Source: Rotaria sp. Silwood1 (Eukaryota; Rotifera; Eurotatoria; Philodinida; Philodinidae). Taken from it: a stretch of DNA of 64,000 bases. The stretch spans positions 425,940-489,939 of the forward strand of contig CAJNOP010000109.1 in the NCBI GenBank assembly GCA_905250075.1, in the 5' to 3' direction. Positions 47,674-59,100 of this stretch are shown here, one piece after another. The notes under the pieces are model-generated. The model was not told where the DNA came from and ran no database searches. It saw only the letters and a list, made by a program, of their open reading frames with translations. Numbering within the stretch: the stretch's first letter is position 1; the number at the start of each line of letters is the position of its first letter. The position numbers and the translations under genes were made by a program.

Positions 47674-50600
47674 ATGCCTATTGAAGTTGGTCTTTTATCT
47701 TCTCAACAAGATTCATTTGAACAACATGAAGAATTAAGTAAACTATTAAATGAAACAGATGTAATATAAAAACATTCATAAAATAAATATTTAATTAGTA
47801 ATTGCATCATTTTTTTTTTGTTCTGTTATTTCTTAAAGGTATTCTATGTTCCACTTCGAAATGAATATGGTGATAATAATAGTCTTAATATAAATACAGA
47901 TGCAACTGATTTAACAAAACGATTCGATGAAGATCTTTCAAATAAACATTTAATTGTAGTATGTATAATTTTAAATATATCTTCTTCCATTTTTTTTTCA
48001 ATTAAATGTACTTTAGACGTTTCGAGACATTGGTTATTCATTATTCCTTGATTCTGTTGAAAGTATTCCTGATGAAAACGATCAATCAAAAGTAAAATAA
48101 AAATCTTTCTTGTTTTTCTTTTTTAATTAAACAAAACATAATTTATAATATTAGATTCGTGTTTCTGGAAAAATGATTGTTGATGGTATATGTATACAAT
48201 TTTTTGGTTGTTTTGATTACGGTAATAAAACAAAAAAGCATTCCGATACTCAAACACAACAAATTAATGGTGTTGGAAGAATTGAATTAGATGAAAAATA
48301 TTATCGAGAATTATCATCAACACAAGTTTGTTTTTTTTTTCAATTTCAAAAGAATTGTTTTTTCTATAGTTAAATTTTTTTGTTTCATTTAGATTTCATC
48401 TCGAAGTATTATAAAAGAAGAAAATAAAAATGAAAAAGAAAAACTTCCTATTGAACCAATTATTGTACGTCGAACTCGTCATCAAACAACTAAAGTAAAA
48501 GAACGATCTGAAACAATGACAATAATAAATAAACCTAAAACACGTTCACGAACAATAAGTGAAAATATCTTACCTCAAAATCGTACAAGTGTTTCAACAA
48601 GTCCTCCATCACCACCACCACCACCACCACCATTACAAATTACTATACCAGTTTCACATTCATCTATTTCGACAACACGTCCACGTATACATTCACCAAG
48701 TCATATGCCATATCCATTACGTTCACCACGTACAAAACAACATCGTACTTCATCACCAGTTCATTTTACTTCATCATCTACATTAAGAAATTCAGGTAGA
48801 ATTCATAAGAAAAAACAAAAAAAAAAATTTTAATTAAAATACACTTCATATGATTGCTTGACTTTTTAGTGTATTTTAAAATATACAGCGTAAGATTATT
48901 ATGTAGATATATGTATTGATAATGGTAAACTCTTGAATATAGAAGTCAACAGATTGGACGAGAAGATTGAATGATTTTTGTTTTTTGAAAATTGAGCAAA
49001 GAAACAGGGACGGCGCGACCGGGAGGGATAGGGGGTCACCCCCTCCTGCTCCAGAAAATTTTAGCTGGTACTTTCTCCGATTTCGGGGAATTTACTACGA
49101 TAATTTCTCCGATTTTGGAGAATTTACAAAGCAATTTTTTCCAATTTTGGAGAAATATACTTGATAGTTTTCTCTAAATTCGGAGAAAATTCAAGTTTGG
49201 AGGGCATTTTTAGGCGATTTTCTCCGATTTCCGAGAAATATATTACACAAAATTCTCCAAAATCGGAGAAAATCGCCCAAAAATGTTCTTCAAACTAGAA
49301 TTTTCTGCGAATTTATACAATAGTGTTGAATATATTTCTATGAATCCGGAAAAATCCAATTTTGGAAAAAATGAGTAGACAATTTTCTCCGATTTTGGAG
49401 AAGTATATTATAAAATTTTGATTCGGAGAAAATTTCAGTTTAGAGAACACTTTTTGACTTTCTCCGATTTTATGACTGCCCCCCCCCCCTGCTTCGACCT
49501 CTTCGCGCCGTCCCTGAAAGAAAATGATTGAGAGAGTTATCTATTCGTTTCTATAATTGAGACATGCCTTGAAGATGAATCCTTACAATTGTAATGAAGC
49601 AAATAGAAGCCTTGAGAATTCTTTTATACTATTTTTTGAATTCAATTTTTTAAGTAAATTATTATAATAAAAATTTTCATATAACTTCATAAAAAAAAGA
49701 CGAAATATTAAAAAAATAAAGGAAAAAAAAAATTTTTTTTTTATCACAAGCTATGCTTTTCTCATCTTTAATTCATAGAAAACTAAAAAGAAAGATCTTA
49801 TCGGAATTCGGTATGAACTATTTAATCTAATTAACACTAATAGTTGTGGTTTTGGGTAAACTTCTTCGTTACAAAAAAAAAATAAAAAAAACGCACCCAT
49901 TTCAAGCCTAACAACTAGAGCCATCAGGTCCGAAAATTTCGTACTTGATGGACTCCAATCATCTAAGAAGTGTGTAGGGCACGCTAGTCATCGAATACAA
50001 AATTATTAGAAAAAATGTATTTTCATATCTTCAAAGTGACATTTTATTGAGAGTATCAAAGTAGAATTCAAAAATTGCAAATCTAATAGGTTCTAATAAG
50101 AATTTTTTTTTGTAAAATACGATTTAGAAGAATTATTTAAATATAGCAGTAGAAATTTGAGTCACCCATAATCTCTGGTAGAATCATGAGGAAATATCTT
50201 CAGCTATCCCCTCTTCCGATTTTAATGAATTATTACTAGTGCCCTGCGATTCCTAACATTACCCGGGAACCGAATCGGAACCGTCGGTTCCGGTTCGCGA
50301 AATCGAAAAAAGCGGTTCCTTTTTCGGTTCCGAAAATTTTTTTGGAACAGAAAAAGGAACCGACGATTTTACCGTAACATATAAAATACCGAGTCATTGA
50401 GTTGACGGTTCCGGACCGGTTCCAGGTAAGAGAAACAGAAATATCCGGTCCTTGGTTCGGTTCTCGGTTCCAATTATTTTAGAACCGCAGGGCTCTAATT
50501 ATTACCTATAGATACTAGATAATATTCTAATAAAACTGCTAAATAGATTCGGATTTTACTAAGCATCGAATTTTTTTTTCTAGTAGCTTTAGGCTTTCGA

Positions 50601-51994
50601 GGTTTGATTTTAAATTTTCTACTTTTAAAAATCTTAATTAGATTAGGTTCCATAAAAAAAAAAAAATAAATAAAAGTTCAGAAGTTTTGAACAAAATTTA
50701 TTTGAAATATACAACTTTCAAATAATGCATGTTATATACAGCATCCATGGAAAAAGGAGTTATATCTAATCTTTTTAGGATTTTTATTAGAACGATAGAT
50801 AAAAAGATCATTGATATCAAAAACAAGCAAGAAAAAGAAGTTCCCATGTTACCTGCAGAACTAAAGCCTTTGGTGGAATTATTATACAAAAAAATTCAAT
50901 TGAAGATATTTGTTTTTTGAATTGCATTTCTTTTCAAACTCTCTGTAACATATTATGAATAACATCTTTCATAAAAGAGACATATCAGTATGTGTTAAAT
51001 CTCAAGTTGAAGCATATTTTTCAGAACTTTTTAACTTAAAACATATTGCAAACTAATCATATTTCACATTTGAATTTCTATATGGTATTAGTCTAATATC
51101 TTCTTATCATTATTTTAATGATGATTGACATTTGCTAAAGAATATTAATTTCTTCAAAATTTAGCCGTTTACACAATAACCATTAAACAAAAATTCTATT
51201 TCTCATTTATTCTTATTTTAGAAGTTCATTCATCTTTCATGCCAACAACTCCAACAGCTTTTACTGAATATTCTCAAACAAGTTCTACAACAACAACAAC
51301 ATCATCACCACCACCATCTATTGAATCATCTCAACCACATCGTATACATGTTCTAACACATTCACCTCATTTTTCATCACCTATAGCTGGTCAAACAACA
51401 ATGCCAATACAAATTCCATCATCGTCAAATACAGGTGTTCCTACAACATCATTACCACATTTAACAAATTTATTTCCATTAACCCAATCTCATTCATTAC
51501 CAACTTATTTTCTTCCAACAGCAAATATTGCTTATATAACAACAGCTACACCAACAACAAATCCATCTGGTACACCATTTGATATAACATCCTTAACTGG
51601 TAATACAAGTGTATTATTAATAACAAGTCCAACTCAACATCCATCACAACCCGTACATATATTAACACCAATTGATCATCGTTCATTACAATTTGCACAT
51701 TATACACCAACAAATTTATTTGTACCACCACCTATACCACCACCATCACAAACATCATCAACACGTATATGTAATATTCTTCAATCAGCATCAACAAGTG
51801 AATCAATGTCTTTTTTACAACATAAACGTCATGAAAATGAAGAAGATAAACAAAGTCAACGATCATTAGAAACAAATAAACAAAGTACTGAACAATTACC
51901 ATTTAAAAAACGTCGTTATACTGGTCAACAATCACGAATGGCTACTGTTCATAATGATGATGATGACGTATCTGATGAATCTGTAAAAAAGTAA
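47674..51994 (+). CDS. Ser/Thr/Pro-rich putative nuclear protein, 542 aa, unknown family
   Basis: Exons 47674-47760, 47839-47958, 48017-48091, 48155-48325, 48393-48795 and 51222-51994 join in phase to a 542-residue protein. The N-terminal 150 residues are folded-looking, with YVPLRNEYGDN, FRDIGYSLFLDSVESIP and IRVSGKMIVDGICIQFFG. A basic linker with many RR/RS sites, a polyproline run (SPPPPPPPL) and a long Ser/Thr/Pro/His-rich region follow. The last exon ends with a bipartite-like nuclear signal (FKKRRYTG) and an acidic DDDDVSDES tail. Such composition suggests a transcription cofactor or RNA-associated protein. I do not recognise the family. Intron 5 is 2.4 kb and contains two hAT-type MITEs, so the last exon could also be a separate gene, although its phase matches. 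Confidence 0.65.
49005..49516. mobile_element. hAT-type element, 512 bases, with CTCCGATTTTGGAGA repeats
   Basis: CAGGGACGGCGCGA and its inverse TCGCGCCGTCCCTG form the ends, flanked by the direct repeat AAAGAAA (48998-49004, 49517-49523). Inside, self-complementary TTCTCCGATTTTGGAGAA units recur about ten times in both orientations. It lies in intron 5 of the Ser/Thr/Pro-rich gene. Confidence 0.85.
50237..50497. mobile_element. hAT-type MITE, 261 bases
   Basis: A perfect 8-base duplication ATTATTAC flanks it (50229-50236, 50498-50505). The ends are TAGTGCCCTGCGATTC and, inward from the right, TAGAGCCCTGCGGTTC. The inside is rich in CGGTTCC/GGAACCG. It lies in the same intron as the 49005 element. 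Confidence 0.9.
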
Positions 51995-52917
51995 TCATTT
52001 TTTTTTCTTGTTTTCTTTTTTTTTAATTTTCAATAATCTTTCTGTTTGCTTCTGTTTTTTTTTTCTTCTTTTTGTATTGTATATAGTGTGGGTTATCTTC
52101 TAAGTCATTTTTTTTTTTTGTTTTTTCGAGTGGGTCCTTTTTATTCAAAGCAATCAATATTTTATTGTTATGTATATACATATATACATGTATATTTTAT
52201 TCTATATATTTGTTTTTGACAAAATGTCTGATGCTATGAGCTGTGTGTATATCATGAAAGAGTAATTGTCTGACCGGTGTACAAAATAAACAAGAAAATA
52301 ATAATCTCGATATTTTTTTTTCTTCTTTTTTTTTAGATGATAAAAATATATGATCATTACAAATAGATAAGAAGAAACAAAAGATTTGTTTTTCTTTTTT
52401 TTTTTTGAAAAATAATCAGTCAAGAAATCAATTTTTTGTCTAGGATACAAAATTTTTATTTAAGTTTATTATTAATTAAAGAAAGATAAATGTAATGTTT
52501 AAAATAATTTCAAGTATAATTAGACTTGATAAAGCATAGTAATAATTTTTATAACATATTTAGCGAATTTTTGATTATGACTAAGGTATGTAACAAAAAA
52601 GATTTTTTGATAATGATATACATTCATTGATGTATTGAATTGTCATTATTTACTTTAAAATAGTCTACTTTGGTAAACAGAATATTTTGAATTTTTTCGT
52701 GAAAAAAATAAAGACTGATATGGATAGAATCCATGGCATCGATCCTGGACTAATAAGGAAAGTTCGCCAACTGATAAATTACTGTTGAGTCAAAACTACG
52801 TGTATTATGTAGGTTGAAATGATATATGAATACTCTGAAAACAAGTTCGAGCTCTTAGCTTATTGTTGCTGAAATACTACACTTTTACGCTGTTTTTGTC
52901 AAATTGTATATCAATAG

Positions 52918-53035
52918 TACCTCGTTATAATATATGAACTACTTTCTTATTCCATTTCTCGACGATCAATTCAAAAAATAGTGAATATATGTGTCCTATA
53001 ATAAATCGAATAAAATAATCTTCCTGCAATTAGCA
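52918..53035. repeat. Dispersed repeat shared with 37173-37285
   Basis: ACCTCGTTATAATATATGAA and the following TTTCTTATTCCATTTCTCGA parallel the copy in phosphatase intron 4, including the downstream CAATTAGCAACAAC against GATTAGAAACAGC. Confidence 0.55.
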
Positions 53036-53175
53036 ACAACAACTGGATCATGCGTTACAGTGTTATTCTGAAGGAATTGCACTAGAAGGTTTTTTTTAGT
53101 GAGCGCTGTAGTCTCTTTTAGGAACACCAGAGATAGGCAGTTTTGGAATTTCGACTTAAAAATTTGCATAGAAAC

Positions 53176-53315
53176 CAGTGTTTTATCCAGGTTTTTTTCT
53201 CCGGAGGGGCGATTTGAAATTCCGGAAGGGCAAGCCATATAGTTTGTCGCGGGATGATCGCGAGTCTCGGGGAGGGGGGTGTCGCCCCCCAGGCATCCTT
53301 CTGGATAATACACTG
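53176..53315. mobile_element. hAT-type MITE, 140 bases
   Basis: A perfect 8-base duplication ATAGAAAC (53168-53175, 53316-53323) flanks ends CAGTGTTTTATCCAG and, inward from the right, CAGTGTATTATCCAG. The core is G-rich. It sits about 440 bases before the GTF2H3 start. Confidence 0.9.
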
Positions 53316-53753
53316 ATAGAAACACATCTTAAGGAAAATTATTTTTTGTGAGTGCTTGATTGTCATACTCTAGTAGACGTGTTTTAGGAATAAAATAATA
53401 ATAATCGATATCGAATATCGTGCATCGTCGAAGCAACTTGAAAAATCACATTAAAAATAATGAGAAAGATTAGGACACATCCAAAAATTCAGAAGCAGAC
53501 AGGTTTCCGATTGAGATCAAATAGCCTCTCATTAGTATACATCGTAACATTATCCGAAAATAGTTTGCAAAATAAAAATAATACACCTACTGCAGATAAC
53601 ATTTACTTTTCTTTAAGGCGCTTAGTTATCATTGTCTTCTATAAAGTCCTTTCTACTCTTTGAATCAATATATAAAACGAATCTTATAGAAAAGAAGTAA
53701 AATAGACTTAAAAAAAAAACAATATTTTAGATTTATCTTTATATAAAAACAAA

Positions 53754-55622
53754 ATGTCTTCATCAATAAAACATCTTGTTGTTATAATTGATCTTAATCC
53801 ATTATATTGGTCTGATAAAGTTTCATCAACAACAACATTAAATTTTAAACAATATCTTAAAATAATAATTCAATTTTGTAATGCATATATTGCATTTGAT
53901 ATAAATCATCGTTTAACAATAATTGGTTGTTCAAATAATGAAACATATTTTCTTTATCCTGATTCAATAAATGAATCATTAATTATACCAACAGTAACAA
54001 AAACAAATCTATTTGAACAATTATTTGTTATTGATCGTATTGTAGAAAATAATCTTAAAGAATTTATACAAAATTTATCATCAACACATACATCATCTGG
54101 TTCAATGATAACAATGGCATTAACACAAGCACTTTGTTATATTAATCGTCTTATACATGATACATTACCAGGTGAAAAAAATTCATTTAGAATATTAATT
54201 ATTCAAACAACAACAGATACATCAAAACAATATATGAATTTTATGAATGCAGTTTTTACATCAGAAAAAATTAATGTACCTATTGATGGTTGTATACTTA
54301 ACAATGATTCTAGTCTTTTACAACAAGCTTGTAAGTTCAAAAACAATAAAAATTATTTCGTAACTCTCCAAAGTTTTGTCTCAGCTAGAGAAGTATGAAG
54401 TCATTTTTTTTGTAGTTCTATGTCGATCTTGATAGTCTTTTTTTCCGCTGGGTGCTGATAACCTCTTTTATAATAGTCCTGGCAAAATGTTTCCATATTA
54501 AATACGTTTTGAAAATTTTTATTGAATAGTGATTTTACAAAACAACTAATAGGAATATATGCGATTGTCGGGTGCCGTTCGATCCTCATTTTCAGCAAAG
54601 AGTAGAACATAGCAAAGCTAACGAGGGAACATTTTCAACTGTCAAATCTCTTTTGAGTTCGGACTTTGTGCATAAGATAGGCCCCAATGAGATATGAAAA
54701 ATCCAAAAAGATTAAGTCTCCTTAGGCCTTCTGCTCAGAGTTATGGGCATCTTACTGGAATTTTAGCCTATGACATGATATATACCGACAAATCGAATGC
54801 CGGTATTTTGATCTGCGATGTTGCCCACAGACAGGTCTATTTATGATTGGAATGGTCTGAAAATTTCAGCTCAAAAGAACGTTTCCTTCTCGAGATATTA
54901 AAGTCCCAAAAATGACTCATATACAACAAAAGATGCTAGGATTTTCTGGTTTTTTTAAACTTTAATATCTCGGGAAGGAAACGTTCTTTTGAGCTGAAAT
55001 TTTCAGAGCATTCCGCTCATAAATAGGCCTGCCTGTGAGCAAAATCTCAGATCGAAATACCGTCATTCGATTTATTCGTATATACCATGCCCTAGGCTAA
55101 AATTCCAGTAAAAATGCCTATAACTCTGAATAGAAGGCCTAAGGAGATTTAATCTTTTGAAATTTTTCATATCTCATTGGGGTCTATCTTATACACAAAG
55201 TCCGAACTCAAAAGGGATTTGACAATTGAAAATGTTTCCTCGTAAGAAAAATCTAAACTTATTTTTTGAGATAGAACTTATATCGATGATTTTTTTTTTC
55301 ATTAGGTGATTTAACATCAGGTATATATTTACGTGTACCAGATCCTAATGGTTTACTACAATATTTACTTTGGCTTTATTTAACTGATAAAGAAGTTCGT
55401 AAAATGCTTGCATTACCAACAAAAGTAGCTGTTGATTATCGTCCAGCATGTTTTTGTCATCATAAATTAATTGATACAGGTTATGTTTGTTCCGTATGTT
55501 TATCTATTTATTGTGATAATGCATCAACATGTTCAACATGTCGTTCAGCTTTTGATATAAATAATCAATCGATTTCAAATTCGAATGGATCAAGTGATTT
55601 ATCTAGACGACAACCTCGTTAA
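53754..55622 (+). CDS. GTF2H3: TFIIH basal transcription factor p34 subunit, 297 aa
   Basis: Subunit of the TFIIH core (Tfb4/p34), which pairs with p44 and acts in promoter opening and nucleotide excision repair in the nucleus. Exons 53754-54330 and 55306-55622 join in phase 1 to 297 residues, near the roughly 308 of human p34. The first exon is the vWA-like domain, opening with [13 protein letters not shown]. The second begins [13 protein letters not shown] and ends in the C4 zinc finger: [17 protein letters not shown] with later CSTC pairs. The last 25 residues are Ser/Asn-rich. The only intron is 975 bases and carries a 623-base foldback related to one in VPS52. VPS52 starts 570 bases downstream on the same strand. 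Confidence 0.95.
54621..55243. mobile_element. 623-base foldback element, copy 1, in the GTF2H3 intron
   Basis: ACGAGGGAACATTTTCAACT at the left is mirrored by AATGTTTCCTCGT at the right, with arms of about 290 bases. The core AGCTCAAAAGAACGTTTCCT appears in both orientations around a short loop. It is flanked by TA on the left and TAA-like sequence on the right. The same family is at 56805-57399. Confidence 0.85.
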
Positions 55623-56192
55623 AAAGAAAATGTTTATATGAATTATTAATAAATAGAAAAGGAAAAAAAAAAGAAAAATAATTATTTTATTTGTTATTTT
55701 TGTATTTATGTTAAACTATAATAGGACAAGAATATTTATCATGTGTAGATAATGATTTGAAACAAAAATTCAGATTTTGTTTTACTATGAAATTAGATAT
55801 TTATTATAATTAGCAGAATATCATGATTTCTCCTCCGAAATACTAGAAAAACTGAATTTTAACTTGAAATTTTGCACAAAAATAGATCTTAACGACAAAA
55901 TTTTATTGTGAAAGTTTTTGATTATTCGATTGCATCTATTTCTACAATAAGAGTTGTTCGCAAATGAATCTGAAACCTATTAAATCGTTAACAACAAATA
56001 AGTTTTTATTTGTCTATTTAATAGAAATAAAAGATAAGAACAAGATAATCGTCATCAAATTTCGAGATGATTTTCTATTGTAAAGGATTCTTATTACAAT
56101 AACATTCCAACAAACTTTAACTCATTATACTCAGTCATCCCAATATTGGTTTTGTATAGATTTATTGTTTTTAGATAAATAGATATATAATC
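55623..56192. other. GTF2H3-VPS52 intergenic region
   Basis: AATAAA for GTF2H3 near 55646, otherwise AT-rich. It presumably includes the VPS52 promoter. No repeat was found. Confidence 0.45.
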
Positions 56193-59100
56193 ATGACCAC
56201 TGAAGAACCATTCCATACTGAGCATACAGATCTAGGTGATTTAGAAAGTGAACAACTTTATCTTGAAGTAAATAGTTACTATATCTATTTATTAATATGT
56301 CATTTTTTTTATCATATTGTCGCAATTAGGCTGCAAATATATTACAAAAACTTCAATTGGATAAACCAGTAGATGAAGAATGGTCTTTAGATGATATGGA
56401 AGGTATTATATTTAATATAGAATATTTAATATTTTCAATTTATTAATTTATTATATAGCTCATATAGAAGAAAATTTACAAGATGAATTTGTTCAAGAAG
56501 CTCTTACTCAAGTAAATATTCTTCGAAAAGAAAAAGAAAAAAAAAACAATTCATATCTTCAAACATATTCATATTTATAGGATATTGATTTAGTGCAATA
56601 TTCTGAACAGATACAAGAAAAATTACAAGTACATGAAAAAGCTTTTGTACAAGATTGTACGTATTAGAATATATGATCTATAGAAAAATAAATGAGGACA
56701 CTATTATTTGAATTGTCATAAAGAATTTAGAAAGATTTTTCTTTCATTCACTATCTCTGAAATTTTCAGTTGAATACAGTCATAAAAAACATTTTTCATA
56801 TTTTGCGAGGGAACGTTTTCAACTGTCAAATACCTTTTGAGTTTGGACTTTTGTTCATAAGACAGACCATAGTGAGGTATGAAAAACCTCAAGAGGGTTA
56901 TAGGCATTTTACTGGAATTTTAGCTCTGGGCATAGTATATACGAACAAGTTGAATGACGACGTTTCGGTCTGAGATTTTGCCTATAGACAGACCTATTGA
57001 TGATTAGAATATCCTGAAAATTTCAGCTCAAAAGAACATGTCCTTCCCGAGATATGAAGGTCCCAAAAAAACAGAAAATCCTAGCATTTGTGGTCCTATA
57101 TGAGTCATTTTTGGAACTTTAATATCTCGAGAAGGAAATGTTCTTTTGAGCTGAAATTTTCAGAATATTCTAATCATCAATAAGCCTGTCTGTTGGCAAA
57201 ATCTCAGACCGAAACGTCATCATTCAATATGTTCGTATATACCATACCCTAGGCTAAATTTTCAGTAAAATGCCTATAATTCTGGACAGAAGTCCTATAG
57301 GGATTTAATCTCTTGAGGTTTTTCATACCTCACTAGAGTCTGTCATATGTACAAAGCCCGAAATCAAAAGCGATTTGACAGTTGAAAACATTCCCTCGTT
57401 AGATCGAGCTACAACGTATATATATATAATGTACGACACTTATTAATTATCAAAAACTTCAAAATGACAATGCTTACATAACATCATGACTTTCAAAATT
57501 ATTCGATTAGATTTATTTTCAACTTTTTCTGCTACCATAAACGCTAATAAGAATTCGAATAGTGATTCTAGTAGAGATTTTTATTGCTCATAAGAATTTT
57601 TGCAGAGAAAAATGATCGCTAGTTTTTCAAGAATAAGATTTTTATTTAACAAAATGTTAAGTTCTAGGAGTTAAAAAAATTGAGTTTTAGTTTTTCAAAA
57701 GTTCCATCCTTTAGCAACTAACAATCATTTTTATCCGCTAAAGTTCTTTACTGAAATCATTATTTAGACTGTTATTAGCGTTTACAATAGTGATAAAATA
57801 TTTTAAAATAAATCTGATTGAATAATTTTCGAAGTCATTATTACATCCAACCGTTTCGGCAAGCCTCAAGCTACTCTTTTCATAGTCTATTTGGTTTATT
57901 GAATTCGACCAGAGATGCACCAACATTATCCTACAGATTTCTATTCTAACACTAATTTGGTATTGATCACTTTTAGAATATTCCAACTAAGGTAATCACC
58001 TGCGCACATAAACAGCTATGATCTTCCATTAGGGAAATTCACATCTCTCTCTTTCGAAGATGTCCTTCTATTGCAGGATAAGAACGCCTGTGGAGCGAAG
58101 AAGATTCGACTTTCTACCCTTATACTTTAATAATCCTTCTAGATCATGTCTTACAAAGCATGTAAAAAAGATTTCTTTTGTTTTTTTCTTTTAAGTTATT
58201 GGTGAAGCAAATAATATTGCAAATCTTCATATGCAAATATCATCATGTGATAAAATTCTAGAAGTAAATTTTCTTTATATTATTTTTTTTTTAAATTTTT
58301 TTAATATTGATTTTTCATAGTCAATGGATCATATGTTAAGAAATTTTCAAAATAATTTAGCAAATATAAGTAATGAAATTCGTCATTTACAACAATATTC
58401 AGCTGAATTAAATATTAAAAAAAAAAATCGTGAACTTGTACGTGGACAATTAAGTCAAGTTGTTGATGAAATGGTTGTACCACAATCAATGATACAGTAA
58501 CATATATTTAAAAAAAACTAAATAAATTTTCAATTTGTTTAATAAAAATTTTTTTTTTTGATAGAATTATTATGGATGTACCAGTAACTGAACGACAATT
58601 TCTTGAACAACTTCATGAATTAAGTCATAAAATAAAATTTGTTAAAGAACAATCATTTCATGATGCTATTGCTTGTCAAGATGTACAAGAAGTTTTAGAA
58701 AAATTACGTATAAAAGTAATATATTTTTTTTTTTATTTGTAATCTAAAATTAATTTATTTTTTATTGTTTATATTTTAATAGACAATTAGTAAAATTCGT
58801 GAATTTATATTACAAAAAATTTATCAATTTCGTAAACCAATGACTAATTATGAAGTACCACAAAATGCTTTATTAAGAAATAGATTTTTTTATGAATTTT
58901 TATTAACAAATGATAGACAAATAGCCGATGAAATTCGACGAGAATATATTGATACATTAAGCAAAGTTTATTTTTCATATTTTAAAGCATATTCAAGTAA
59001 ATTAATGAAACTTCAAGTAAGTTAAATAAATAAAATTCTTTACTTTTATTAGAATATTTAATATATATGTATCAATATTAATGATGTAGAGTTACTTAGT

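Larger units (their letters stand above)
51995..53753. other. Intergenic region before GTF2H3
   Basis: This holds the 3' UTR of the upstream gene (T-rich, ending near 52200), a dispersed repeat and a 140-base MITE. No coding exon is supported. Confidence 0.45.

Noticed and set aside
48559-48786. His-rich frame overlapping the Pro-rich exon
   Set aside because: It is the shifted reading of the CCA-rich coding repeat; the other frame is spliced in phase with flanking exons.
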